Source: JBFMFR01 sp040752025 (lineage in GTDB: Bacteria > Chloroflexota > Anaerolineae > Anaerolineales > UBA4823). From it: a DNA stretch of 42,617 nt. A model generated the notes under the pieces. It made no database searches. It was not told the DNA's origin and saw only the letters and a list, made by a program, of their open reading frames with translations. Of the stretch, positions 30,789 to 38,610 are shown piece by piece. The stretch lies in assembly GCA_040752025.1 (NCBI GenBank), contig JBFMFR010000058.1, positions 1 through 42,617 on the forward strand, read 5' to 3'. A program made the translations under genes and the position numbers. The stretch's first letter is position 1, and each line of letters begins with the position of its first letter.

Positions 30789-31502
30789 ATGTTCCAAATC
30801 GAACCGGTTGACCTGACTTTCTATGACATCGTCGGCGGGCAAAACAGCGATAAATTCGAGGATTTCTTCGCGCTATATGAGCGGTTCCTGCCACAATATT
30901 TGCACTACGGGCCGTTGATGCGCCAGCGCGCGATCAGCCCAGCCGACCCGGAAGCCAACATCCGATGGCATCAATGGCTGGTTTGCCAGCATGATGAGCC
31001 AGTAGGGATGTTGACTTTTTTGTATAACCGGAAGCGCAACCTGGGCCTGGCGCTTGATTTTGCAATTCTGCCGAAGGCGCGGGGCATCCAGTACCAACAG
31101 CACAGCCGACTGGCAGGATTGATGTTGAGCCTGGCGATGGAGCAAATCAAGCGCGATGCCGAGGCGGTTGGCAACCCCATCCCGGTCTGCATGGTCGGCG
31201 AGGTGGAACACCTGCCCCTGGCGCAGCGCTACACCGATTATGGATTCGTACACCTGCCAGTGGAGTATTACGAGCCACCGGTTACGCCGGACCTGGCAGC
31301 CCTGGTGGATGCGAAGGAGGTCGAAACCAAGGTGGGCTACCGGCAGTTGTACCTGGGCGCTTTTGGCATCCCGGGCGGTAATTTCAACCCGAGTGACCCG
31401 CAGACCCTGCGTGAAGTTCTAGAGATGTTGTTGATCGATCATTACAATTTACCCGAAGACCACTGGATTATGCAAACAGCACTAAAATCCATCCCGTCTT
31501 GA
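30789..31502 (+). CDS. GNAT-like acetyltransferase-fold protein
   Basis: This 237-residue protein starts at ATG 30789, 9 nt after GGAGGTG. The GNAT-like core shows PVGMLTFLYNRKRNLGLALDFAILPKARG (strands 4 and 5; the usual acyl-CoA Q/RxxGxG/A motif is weak), followed by a helix (SRLAGLMLSLAMEQIKRDA) and C-terminal YTDYGFVHLPVEYYEP, as in GNAT 'Y...GF' ends. The catalytic motif A is poorly conserved, so enzymatic acetyl transfer is uncertain. It lies 16 nt after the carrier gene and 14 nt before the sensor gene. Confidence 0.6.
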   Translation: MFQIEPVDLTFYDIVGGQNSDKFEDFFALYERFLPQYLHYGPLMRQRAISPADPEANIRWHQWLVCQHDEPVGMLTFLYNRKRNLGLALDFAILPKARGIQYQQHSRLAGLMLSLAMEQIKRDAEAVGNPIPVCMVGEVEHLPLAQRYTDYGFVHLPVEYYEPPVTPDLAALVDAKEVETKVGYRQLYLGAFGIPGGNFNPSDPQTLREVLEMLLIDHYNLPEDHWIMQTALKSIPS

Positions 31503-31516
31503 TGAAGGAGGAGTTG

Positions 31517-32668
31517 ATGACCACGCCAGAATCTAACAGCCGGTCCCTTTTTATCAGCATGCGTATCAAGTTATTGTTTGGCTTCACCTTGCTTTTCAGC
31601 GTGGTGTTTGCGGCGGCATTCTATTGGTTCTACTCATTTGCGACGGAAACTGCCATGAACCGCATCACCGAAGACCTGGTGGGCACGATCGTAGGCGCTA
31701 CAGAGAAGGGTATTTACAACCTGGAAGGGGTTTACGACACGGTCAGCGCGACACAAACGATCAATGGCGACGAGTTGGAAGCCCTGATCCAGGAAGCCCA
31801 GCCGGATGAGGATGGCTACACCACCGACCCGCGCTACTGGGATCAAGTCAACACGCTGTGCGAAATCCGGCGGATCGAGTCGCGCTCGAGCCCGTATACG
31901 TATATCCACGGCGAGAAACCCAACGAACTGGTCTTTATCACCAGTTGGGGGGCGTGCATGGACCCGAAATTCGGCGCGCCGTTCAAATTTAGTTGGGAGA
32001 CCGACAACATTGGTCCGAACCTGGCGGGTTTGAAAGAGATTACTTTGCAGGATGATTCGGCGGATGGCTGTACGTACGGCACGGCGGGCTGCAAACCGAC
32101 GCCCTACGAGGATGACTTTGGCACCTGGATCTCGGCGTTTGCCCCGATTCGCAACTCGAAAGGTGAGGTGGTGGCGGCGCTGGGGGTGGATTTCGAAGCC
32201 AGCTACGTGCAACAGGTTCAAAAGGCGATCCTGGACCAGGTCTATTTAGCTTTCGGGATCACTTATGCAACGCTGTTCTTGCTGGTATTCCTGGTTTCGC
32301 AGGTGATCACGCGCCCGATTGCGGTGCTGACCGGCGCGGCTGACAAGATCGGCGAGGGGCAATACGATGATGGGCTTTCTATTCTGAAAGCTGTCAAGAT
32401 TTCGGAGCGCTTCCCGGACGAAATCCACACGCTGACGCGGGTTTTCGAGGCGATGGTCAACAAGGTGTACCAGCGTGAACAATCGCTGCGACGTGAGGTG
32501 GAGGAACTGCGCATCGAGATCGACGAAGTCAAGCGAGCCAAAGCGGTGGGCGAAATTGTGGAATCGGAGTTCTTCCAGGACCTGAGCCAGAAGGCGAACG
32601 AAATGCGCAAAATGCGGCGGCAACGCAAAGGCGGCGGAGAGACAGGAGGCGGTGAGCAGCCTGGATGA
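31517..32668 (+). CDS. Cache-type membrane sensor with HAMP and coiled coil, no output domain
   Basis: This 383-residue protein has TM1 (LLFGFTLLFSVVFAAAFYWF), a large extracytoplasmic domain of about 190 residues that looks like a Cache/PAS sensor (ending TWISAFAPIRNSKGEVVAALGVDF), TM2 (FGITYATLFLLVFLVSQVI), and a HAMP domain (TRPIAVLTGAADKIGEGQYD ... FPDEIHTLTRVFEAMV). A coiled coil (REQSLRREVEELRIEIDEVK) ends in the motif EIVESEFFQDLSQKANEMR. There is no kinase, cyclase or methyl-accepting region. ATG 31517 has AAGGAGG 5 nt upstream. The stop overlaps the ATP-grasp ATG. Confidence 0.8.
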   Translation: MTTPESNSRSLFISMRIKLLFGFTLLFSVVFAAAFYWFYSFATETAMNRITEDLVGTIVGATEKGIYNLEGVYDTVSATQTINGDELEALIQEAQPDEDGYTTDPRYWDQVNTLCEIRRIESRSSPYTYIHGEKPNELVFITSWGACMDPKFGAPFKFSWETDNIGPNLAGLKEITLQDDSADGCTYGTAGCKPTPYEDDFGTWISAFAPIRNSKGEVVAALGVDFEASYVQQVQKAILDQVYLAFGITYATLFLLVFLVSQVITRPIAVLTGAADKIGEGQYDDGLSILKAVKISERFPDEIHTLTRVFEAMVNKVYQREQSLRREVEELRIEIDEVKRAKAVGEIVESEFFQDLSQKANEMRKMRRQRKGGGETGGGEQPG

Positions 32669-34002
32669 GTCTGCATAACACGCTTCCTACCATTGTTGTC
32701 AGCAATTTTGCCGAAGCGCACGTCGACTTCTTGGGGCGGGCTGCCGACCCCAACGAACGTGAAGACCTGATCAATGGGGAGTCTTACCATGGCGACCGTA
32801 CACTGCTGTGGGCAGGCGACCCCAAGCTGGTATTCGTCAGCTACCCGGTGGCGCATGCTGAATGGATCACCAGCCGGTTGAATTATCCTGGCACGCGCCA
32901 CCTGGCGCCCAGCCAGCCAACGCCATACCTGAGCCTGGATATCCTGCGCGAGCCGGCGCTGCTGCAGGCCCTGGTGGATTACGCCGGGGCGGAGCGCAGG
33001 GTGCAGATCCTGCCTTATGCGACTACACCGGAGTTCCTGAGGCTGGTGAAGGTGCTGCGGGAAGAGCACCAGTTGACCGTGCTGCTGCCGGAGAGCCCGC
33101 TGCCGGAAAACCTGTGGGTGCGCGACTATGTGGATACGAAGTCGGGTTTCCACCTGCTGGCCTCACGCTGGCTGGCGGATGCGGGTAGCAGGCTGCCGTT
33201 GGGGATTGTGTGCAACACGCCGCAGAAGGCTGCCAGGGCGGCGCGCTGGTTCTGCGAGCGCGGCGAGACCTGCGTGATCAAAGCGGATACCGGCGAGAGC
33301 GGGATCGGTTTCAATATTTTTTCTTCCTGCAACACCGACCTGGATGAATCGATCGAAATCTTGCGACAGAACAGTTATCTGAACGCTGAGCCCATCCTGG
33401 TGGAGCAGTTCATCTCGGCCAAGCAGCAACTTTCGCCTTCGCCAGAGGTGTTCGTCCCACCATTAGGGCAGGGCGAACCGTATATCATGTACCCCACGCA
33501 GCAGCTTTTCATGAAGTTTGGTGATTTCTGCGGCATCCTGGTGAGCGGCGAGCAGTTTACGCAGCCCTGGTATGCGGACCTGAAGCGCAGCAGCCTGGCA
33601 ATTGCCAGGGGTTTGCAAGAGATGGGTTACGTGGGGCATTTCGACCTGGACTGCGTGGTGGATGATGAAGGCCAATTGTACTTGCTGGAGGTGAATGCGC
33701 GGCGCACGGGGGGCACACACGTGCACGATTTCGCCATGCACTGCATCGGCGAGGATTATCTGGATAAAGTCGCTTTGATCAGCCACGAGGCGAACGACAG
33801 CGGACGGATCACGCAGGCAGGGGAATTGATGGAAGTGCTGTCTGATCTGCTGTACCCGATGAACGGCGAGCCGCGCGGCGTGGTGGTGACGATCACTACG
33901 CCGCTGTTCAAGCATCATTTTGGGGCGATCTTTGTAGCGCCCAGCGTGGCTGAAGCCCAGGCGCTGCAGGCCCAGGTGCAGGAGCGCATTCGCCAGGCGT
34001 AA
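32665..34002 (+). CDS. ATP-grasp ligase, PGM1-like
   Basis: This 445-residue protein has an N-terminal pre-ATP-grasp domain with LPENLWVRDYVDTKSGFH. The ATP-grasp core shows CVIKADTGESGIGFNIF (the Lys and Gly-rich loop), PILVEQFIS, and the Mg-binding ending VGHFDLDCVVDDEGQLYLLEVNARRTGGTH. PGM1-type ATP-grasp ligases make peptide bonds in peptide natural products; others ligate amino acids to varied acceptors. Four-base overlap with the sensor gene (ATGA) shows coupling. The partner substrate is unknown. Confidence 0.8.
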   Translation: MSLHNTLPTIVVSNFAEAHVDFLGRAADPNEREDLINGESYHGDRTLLWAGDPKLVFVSYPVAHAEWITSRLNYPGTRHLAPSQPTPYLSLDILREPALLQALVDYAGAERRVQILPYATTPEFLRLVKVLREEHQLTVLLPESPLPENLWVRDYVDTKSGFHLLASRWLADAGSRLPLGIVCNTPQKAARAARWFCERGETCVIKADTGESGIGFNIFSSCNTDLDESIEILRQNSYLNAEPILVEQFISAKQQLSPSPEVFVPPLGQGEPYIMYPTQQLFMKFGDFCGILVSGEQFTQPWYADLKRSSLAIARGLQEMGYVGHFDLDCVVDDEGQLYLLEVNARRTGGTHVHDFAMHCIGEDYLDKVALISHEANDSGRITQAGELMEVLSDLLYPMNGEPRGVVVTITTPLFKHHFGAIFVAPSVAEAQALQAQVQERIRQA

Positions 34003-34035
34003 AAAATAAACAAGGGCAGCCGTACTGGCTGCCCT
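34001..34035 (-). terminator. terminator between the two convergent operons
   Basis: The stem AGGGCAGCC / GGCTGCCCT (34013-34021 and 34027-34035) has a 5-nt loop. On the minus strand it is followed by a T-rich tract (34001-34010), so it ends the MinD operon; it can also act weakly for the ATP-grasp gene. Confidence 0.8.
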
Positions 34036-34060
34036 GATCGAAAACAGGTCAAGGGAGTTC

Positions 34061-34366
34061 TTAGAAATCCGGGATGTTGCGCTTGCGCATGCGCACCATT
34101 TGGGGCCGGTAGATCAGGCCATGCCCGCGATGATAATCCTTGTAGATGAAGCCTTTGCGGGTGAGCAAGGTGCCGACCTTGCGCGCCTGATTCTCTTGCA
34201 GATGCAACTCGGAGGCCAACTGGGGAAGAGTCATCGAGCCGTCGCGGATGAGCTTGCCGATCAATCTACCCAGATCGTCGGGGAGATTGAGCACGTCGAT
34301 GGGGGTCATGCCATCTACCGGGCTTAGCCCGTCCAGAGCTTTGAGGAGTTCTTCGTATGCTTGCAT
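34061..34366 (-). CDS. small winged-helix-like protein, last gene of MinD operon
   Basis: This 101-residue protein starts at ATG 34366, 17 nt after the third MinD-like gene. DDLGRLIGKLIRDGSMTLPQLASELHLQENQARKVGTLLTRKGFI has the pattern of a winged helix (HTH plus a recognition helix), and YHRGHGLIYRPQMVRMRKR forms a basic wing and tail. It could bind DNA or a protein partner. No ribosome site is obvious, so it may be translated by coupling to the upstream gene. Confidence 0.6.
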   Translation of the reverse strand: MQAYEELLKALDGLSPVDGMTPIDVLNLPDDLGRLIGKLIRDGSMTLPQLASELHLQENQARKVGTLLTRKGFIYKDYHRGHGLIYRPQMVRMRKRNIPDF

Positions 34367-34383
34367 GGCGTCTGCGTTGATGT

Positions 34384-35145
34384 CTATGAATGGCTGAGAC
34401 CGTCCAGCACCTGTTTGAAAACAGCTACGATGGGATCTTTGGGGTCTTGCAAAGTAATGATCCTGGCGCTGGCGGCTTCGAGGATGCGCTCGGAATGTGG
34501 CAAGATGGCCAGAGCCTGGCACTGATAAGCTTCTTGCAACTGGCGAAGGGCCTGCTGGCGGTCGAGCGTTTCGGGAACGTTGTTCATGACCAGCAGCGGG
34601 CAAGGGACGCTCAGGTTTTGGGCGATCTCCAGGGTGACAGCGGTGCCCTGGTAATCCTGTTGATCGGGGCGCAGGAGCAGCAGCATGGTGTTGCAAGAGG
34701 CGATGGAGAGCAGGGTGTCTTCATGCAGGCCGGCAGCGTTATCCAGGAAGATGTAGTCCGGCTGGTGCACTTGCTTTAGCATTTCCAGGCCCTGCTGGAG
34801 TTGTTCGAAACTGTAAGGGTGGCGCAAAGCGCGAACAACGTCGGTGACCTTGGGACTGGAGGGCACCAGGAAAATGCGACCGGGCAGGCGCTGATCCTGG
34901 CGGTCGGTGACGTCGTAGGTGGCCTGGGTGATCTGGCATTTACCAGTGAAGTAGTCGTTCAGGCAGCTACCGATCTCGGCCTCGGGCAGGTTGAAGAACA
35001 GGTGCATGCACGGGGCGTGAAAGGCGGTCTCAACGACCGCTACACGCTGCCCGCGAGCGGCTACCAGACCAGCCAGGTTGGCTACCAATGTCGATTTACC
35101 AGTTCCACGCCGGAAGGAATGGAACGAGATGATCTCGGTTTCCAT
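34384..35145 (-). CDS. MinD/ParA-family ATPase (third copy, divergent)
   Basis: This 253-residue protein has the deviant P-loop SFRRGTGKST (10-19): two Arg replace the Lys-Gly of KGGxGK[ST]. The switch I region is ETAFHAPCMH where the sister proteins have DTD..SPGIH, so the usual Asp is Thr. Walker B is PDYIFLDNAAGLHEDTLLSI, and LLLLRPDQQDYQGTAVTLEI is shared with the sisters. It lies 19 nt after the second copy. Loss of the signature residues suggests altered ATPase chemistry or a regulatory role. Confidence 0.85.
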   Translation of the reverse strand: METEIISFHSFRRGTGKSTLVANLAGLVAARGQRVAVVETAFHAPCMHLFFNLPEAEIGSCLNDYFTGKCQITQATYDVTDRQDQRLPGRIFLVPSSPKVTDVVRALRHPYSFEQLQQGLEMLKQVHQPDYIFLDNAAGLHEDTLLSIASCNTMLLLLRPDQQDYQGTAVTLEIAQNLSVPCPLLVMNNVPETLDRQQALRQLQEAYQCQALAILPHSERILEAASARIITLQDPKDPIVAVFKQVLDGLSHS

Positions 35146-35164
35146 CGTCGTTATCCGGCTGCCG

Positions 35165-35920
35165 CTATTCCGAGATCAGGTCGGCGAGGTGTTTGTACTT
35201 CAGGGTGAAGGGGTTGTCGGGGAATTTGACCGAGAACACACCCGCACTGGCCAGGATCATCATTTCGTCAGAGTGGGGCAGTACGACCGCCACGGGGCAG
35301 TTGTAAAGCTTCTCGACGCGCGCCTTGATGTCCTCAGGCGAGAAGGACTGCGCCAGCTTGTTGACGACCAGGAACATGCCGGGCACGCCCAGTTTGCGGG
35401 CGATTTCGACAGTGACGCCGGTGCCCTGGAAATCCTGCTGGTCGGGGCGCATGATGATGACGAGCACGTCGGAAATGGCGATGGAGAGCAGGGTCTCTTC
35501 ATTAATACCTGGGTGGGTATCGATGAGGAGATAATCCAGTTTGAGGTGCTCGATGAGGTCCTGGAAGCCGTCGTTGAGCAGACCGACGTCGTAGCCCTCG
35601 CGCAAGATGCGGGCGATCTCGCCAGCTTTGATGCTGGAGGGAATGAGAAAGATCTTGCCGGAGACTTTGACGCCCAGGTTGGCGGTGACGTCGTGGGCGG
35701 TATCCTGGATGTTGCACTTGCCCCACAGGTAATCGTTGAGGGAAGGCTCCATCATGGATTCGTCCAATCCGAACAGGACGTGGATGCCAGGGGAGTTGAC
35801 GTCGGTATCGACTACACCGACGCGGTTGCCCTGCATGGCATAGATGGCGGCCAGGTTGGCAGTGGTATTGGATTTGCCAGTGCCGCCGCGGAAGGAGTGA
35901 ATTGAAATGATCTTCGACAT
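35165..35920 (-). CDS. MinD/ParA-family ATPase (second copy)
   Basis: This 251-residue protein has the P-loop SFRGGTGKSN (9-18), where Arg11 replaces the signature Lys of MinD/ParA. The switch I motif VVDTDVNSPGIHVLFGLDE is followed by Walker B DYLLIDTHPGINEETLLSI and the specificity block IMRPDQQDFQGTGVTVEIARKLG. It has no C-terminal amphipathic membrane helix like MinD. ATG 35920 has AGGGAG 8 nt upstream. It is closely similar to the first copy and was probably produced by duplication. Confidence 0.9.
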   Translation of the reverse strand: MSKIISIHSFRGGTGKSNTTANLAAIYAMQGNRVGVVDTDVNSPGIHVLFGLDESMMEPSLNDYLWGKCNIQDTAHDVTANLGVKVSGKIFLIPSSIKAGEIARILREGYDVGLLNDGFQDLIEHLKLDYLLIDTHPGINEETLLSIAISDVLVIIMRPDQQDFQGTGVTVEIARKLGVPGMFLVVNKLAQSFSPEDIKARVEKLYNCPVAVVLPHSDEMMILASAGVFSVKFPDNPFTLKYKHLADLISE

Positions 35921-36003
35921 GCTTGTTTCTCCCTTGAGATGTTGGTAAATCGTTACAAAGCTATGAACGAGGATTGCGAAGTTCGAGCCGTGACAGGCTG
36001 GCT

Positions 36004-36393
36004 CTACGGGGTTTTGTCCGGCTGTTCGCCGGGTTGGGAGGCAGCGATGCGACCTTGCAAGGCGCTCCAAATATCCTGGCCGAGCTGGCTGCCAGCGCGG
36101 CGGCGCAGGTTGACGCGGAAGCTCATCAGTTCGCCGTCGCCGTAGCGCAGCAGCCAGTTCTGCTCGACGAGCACATCCAGAGCCGAGTCGAGCTCGGCGC
36201 GGCTGAGGCGGTTGGCGGGGGGCATGGCCTCGACGGCGCGGAGCAGGTCGGTGTATTTCATGACGACTTCGCGCAGCATCATGCGCATGATTTTGCGCAG
36301 GTTGGGCGGCAGGTCGGCCAGTTCGAGGGCGCTGATGCCTTCTTCACGCTTGCGGATTTCTAATTGTTTTTGTAAGCGATCGAAAATACTCAT
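36004..36393 (-). CDS. small winged-helix-like protein within MinD operon
   Basis: This 129-residue protein starts at ATG 36393, 16 nt after the zinc-finger gene. The N-terminal helix (IFDRLQKQLEIRKREEG) is a likely coiled coil or docking helix. LPPNLRKIMRMMLREVVMKYTDLLRAVEAMPPANRLSRAELDSALDVLVEQNWLLRYGD reads as helices followed by a wing, and FRVNLRRRAG is basic. It could contact DNA or regulate the neighbouring ATPases. The family is not recognised. Confidence 0.6.
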   Translation of the reverse strand: MSIFDRLQKQLEIRKREEGISALELADLPPNLRKIMRMMLREVVMKYTDLLRAVEAMPPANRLSRAELDSALDVLVEQNWLLRYGDGELMSFRVNLRRRAGSQLGQDIWSALQGRIAASQPGEQPDKTP

Positions 36394-36409
36394 GTGTGGC
36401 TTCCTCGAG

Positions 36410-36622
36410 CTAGAACAGCTCTGGCATGCCAATCGGTTCGGGCTGCGGATCGCAGATACCACACCAGATGACGTTGGCGACGGCCAGGCCCTTGGGGGTC
36501 TCCTGCCCGCCCAGGAACATGACCAGGAAGGTGGGCATGGTCTTGGCGTGATCTTTGCAAACGAAGCGCCCACAGAACGAGCAGGCCGCGCGTGCGGGTT
36601 GTTCACATTCCCAACAGTACAT
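36410..36622 (-). CDS. small B-box/treble-clef-like zinc-finger protein
   Basis: This 70-residue protein has eight metal ligands. The first finger is C3, C6, C14, C17, C22 and H25 (CWECEQPARAACSFCGRFVCKDH, interrupted by Arg/Ala), and CGIC adds C54 and C57. The order fits a B-box-like cross-brace or treble clef with protein-binding role. GGAGG precedes ATG 36622 and the gene is 12 nt after the first MinD gene. A zinc finger between MinD-type genes is unusual. Confidence 0.7.
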   Translation of the reverse strand: MYCWECEQPARAACSFCGRFVCKDHAKTMPTFLVMFLGGQETPKGLAVANVIWCGICDPQPEPIGMPELF

Positions 36623-36634
36623 ACCAGGCCTCCA

Positions 36635-37414
36635 TCAGGCAGCTTCTAAGATGGTCTGGGCAATCTGCCGCAGGGTACGCGACCAGGGGTGATCAGGGTC
36701 GCTGAGCGAGAAGAGGTCGCGGCTGCCCAGGTCGGCCAGGTCTTCGGTGAGGGGCAGCACGCCGGCTACAGGCACGCCGTAAAGGCCTTCTACCTGCTGG
36801 CGGATGTCCTCGAAATTATAGCGCGAGAGGGCTTTGTTGACTACCAGGAACAGGTTGGGCACGTCCAGGCCCAGGCCGATGTCGACGGTGACGGCGGTGC
36901 CTTGAAAGTCCTGCTGATCGGGGCGCAGGATGATGATGAGAATGTCTGAGATGGCGATGGAGAGCAGGGTCTCTTCGCCCAGACCGGGGTGGGTGTCGAT
37001 GAAGAGGTAATCCAGTTTGAGACGCTTGTTGAGGGTCTGCATGCCTTCGTTGAGGCGGTCGATGCTGTAGCCTTCTTTGAGAACCTGGCTGATCTCGTCT
37101 TTCTTGATGGAAGAAGGCACCAACCAGAGGTCAACGCCGGCCAGCTTCGTACGGCCGCTGTCATCGCCGGTGTGCTGGCCGATGTTGAGGGCGACTTCTT
37201 CGATGCCGCATTTGCCGTAGAGGAAGTCGTTGAGGGTGAGACCCACGCTGTCTTCGTCCAGTCCGAAGGGGACGTGGATGCCGGGGGATTGGATGTCGGT
37301 GTCGAAGACAGCGACGCGCTTGCCCGCCAGGGCAAGCTGGGAGGCAAGGTTGGCGGTCAGGTTGGATTTGCCGGTGCCGCCGCGGAAGGAGTGGATGGAG
37401 ACGATTATGGACAT
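36635..37414 (-). CDS. MinD/ParA-family ATPase (first copy)
   Basis: This 259-residue protein has the P-loop SFRGGTGKSN (9-18): Arg11 replaces the signature Lys that MinD has at residue 11. Switch I is VFDTDIQSPGIHVPFGLDE, Walker B is DYLFIDTHPGLGEETLLSI, and ILRPDQQDFQGTAVTVDIGLGL matches the second copy. It has an extra insertion (NIGQHTGDDSGRTKLAGVD) before VPSSIKKDE. It is the first gene of the minus-strand operon. Known relatives use ATP-driven dimerisation to position cellular structures or regulate partner proteins. Confidence 0.9.
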   Translation of the reverse strand: MSIIVSIHSFRGGTGKSNLTANLASQLALAGKRVAVFDTDIQSPGIHVPFGLDEDSVGLTLNDFLYGKCGIEEVALNIGQHTGDDSGRTKLAGVDLWLVPSSIKKDEISQVLKEGYSIDRLNEGMQTLNKRLKLDYLFIDTHPGLGEETLLSIAISDILIIILRPDQQDFQGTAVTVDIGLGLDVPNLFLVVNKALSRYNFEDIRQQVEGLYGVPVAGVLPLTEDLADLGSRDLFSLSDPDHPWSRTLRQIAQTILEAA

Positions 37415-37529
37415 GAGTGGTGGGTCCTAAGAGTAAGATTTATCGATCAGGATTTTGAATCATCAGGCTGTGTAAATTACCGGTTTATCAGTTCAAGCCA
37501 ATCATCTAAAGATATTTCTGCATCTCGAA

Positions 37530-37691
37530 TTATTTTTCGCACTCTAAGCAAAGTTGAATCACTTCTTGCATATTGGCCAACAACTCATCTATTGTCTTGC
37601 CTTGAGAATAACAGCCTTGTAGCTGAGGCACTTCACCAACATAATAGCCATCTTCATCGCGTTCGATGAGAACGTAAAACTCTCGATTCAT
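37530..37691 (-). CDS. orphan HicB-like antitoxin, possibly truncated
   Basis: The 53-residue product begins MNREFYVLIERDEDGYYVGE and continues PQLQGCYSQGKTIDELLAN, the classic HicB (UPF0150) pattern. The frame stops at TAA 37530-37532 immediately after an A5 run (minus strand GCGAAAAATAA). If one base is slipped, a second frame continues IIRDAEISLDDWLELINR to a stop at 37477. No hicA gene lies beside it. It may be a remnant or solitary regulator. Confidence 0.65.
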   Translation of the reverse strand: MNREFYVLIERDEDGYYVGEVPQLQGCYSQGKTIDELLANMQEVIQLCLECEK

Positions 37692-37844
37692 ACCTTTATC
37701 CTATAGCAGCCTACTACTCTTCAGTGAAAGTATATCACACACTGGATTGGCTGGAGCGGGTTGTCAATCTATTTTTATTCAACATTCACTACTGTAAGGG
37801 TTGGGGTGATTGTATGGCACTCAGTATTGATGGTCAGGATGTTT

Positions 37845-38201
37845 CTAGTCGCCTGATTGGCGAATCCTAATAACGCCCGGAGTGATAACAGTGAAGGCAT
37901 TGGTGAGCTGTTGGCTGTGCTGGGCGATTAAGGATGCTGTCAGATCGGCTTTCTCTTTTGAAGAAAGTCCCTCGAGCCGGATCAGAACAACGCCTGAATT
38001 CAACCGGCGCTGGCGAAAGACCAAGTCGCCAAAATCTTTGTCGGCGGTTAGCAGCAATCTGTTCTTTCGATTGGCCAGATTTAGCACCATGTTATCCGAT
38101 ATGCCTGGCGACATTTCGGCTACATAGGTTACATCATGTCCATCTGCACGCAGTCTTGCGACGATTGGAGCATCTACACTCTCGTCGGCGAGCAGATTCA
38201 T
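37845..38201 (-). CDS. DUF5615 PIN-like toxin
   Basis: This 118-residue protein matches the DUF5615 PIN-like family: N-terminal LLADESVDAPIVARLRADGHDVTYVAE with an early Asp, LLTADKDFGDLVF with the TxDxDF-like acidic motif, and GVVLIRLEG. PIN proteins are Mg-dependent RNases and DUF5615 proteins pair with DUF433 antitoxins. The start codon directly abuts the DUF433 stop, so the two are coupled. Confidence 0.85.
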   Translation of the reverse strand: MNLLADESVDAPIVARLRADGHDVTYVAEMSPGISDNMVLNLANRKNRLLLTADKDFGDLVFRQRRLNSGVVLIRLEGLSSKEKADLTASLIAQHSQQLTNAFTVITPGVIRIRQSGD

Positions 38202-38432
38202 TTACGCTGCCTCAACCGGGTAGATCACATCTGCACGCAGTGCTTCAGCAGCAAATTGAAGGGCAGCCTGTATGGCGGCACGGGTCAGGCGAGGATGCGC
38301 CTCCAGGAGTTGTTCTATGGTTTCTCCCGCGGCCAGTTTTTCCAGAATCAATTCGACCGTTATGCGCGTCCCGGCGATGACAGGCTTTCCCATCAGAATA
38401 TTCGGGTTGGATACGATTAGCTGCGCTTGCAT
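38202..38432 (-). CDS. DUF433 antitoxin
   Basis: This 76-residue protein has the DUF433 pattern: IVSNPNILMGKPVIAGTRITVELILEKLAAGETIEQLLEAHPRLTRAAIQAALQFA. It is a winged-helix-like DNA-binding antitoxin that neutralises its PIN toxin and likely represses the operon. A small VapBC-like type II module, it sits upstream of and touching the toxin gene. Confidence 0.87.
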   Translation of the reverse strand: MQAQLIVSNPNILMGKPVIAGTRITVELILEKLAAGETIEQLLEAHPRLTRAAIQAALQFAAEALRADVIYPVEAA

Positions 38433-38545
38433 TTTGCCTCATGTAAAATAGATAGTTTTCCGGTTGTTGGTTCGTTCGTATTGAGTATAGCACAAAGCGG
38501 GGGGGAGTGCAATTTGAGGGTGCTTGTTTGGGGAGGGATGCCGGA

Positions 38546-38572
38546 CGATTTCAATCGCAGCGATTGAAATCG
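38546..38572. repeat. 12-bp palindrome, part of a REP-like element
   Basis: CGATTTCAATCG (38546-38557), spacer CAG, and CGATTGAAATCG (38561-38572) form a perfect inverted repeat. AATCGCAGC also occurs twice as a direct repeat across it. It lies 8 bases beyond the T-tract of the PrsW terminator and, with it, looks like a composite repeated element of the kind dispersed in Chloroflexota and cyanobacteria (from memory). No second copy was found in this window. Confidence 0.55.
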
Positions 38573-38580
38573 CAGCAACT

Positions 38581-38610
38581 AAAAACACGAAGTCCCCCTG
38601 CGGGGACTTC
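38581..38610 (-). terminator. terminator overlapping prsW stop codon
   Basis: The stem GAAGTCCCC / GGGGACTTC (38589-38597 and 38602-38610) has a 4-nt loop and T-run on the minus strand (AAAAA at 38581-38585). It overlaps the stop codon at 38609-38611. Confidence 0.8.

Noticed and set aside
34384..37414. parABS chromosome or plasmid partition locus
   Set aside because: Three MinD-like ATPases are present but no ParB gene, parS repeats or replication gene, so partitioning is not supported.
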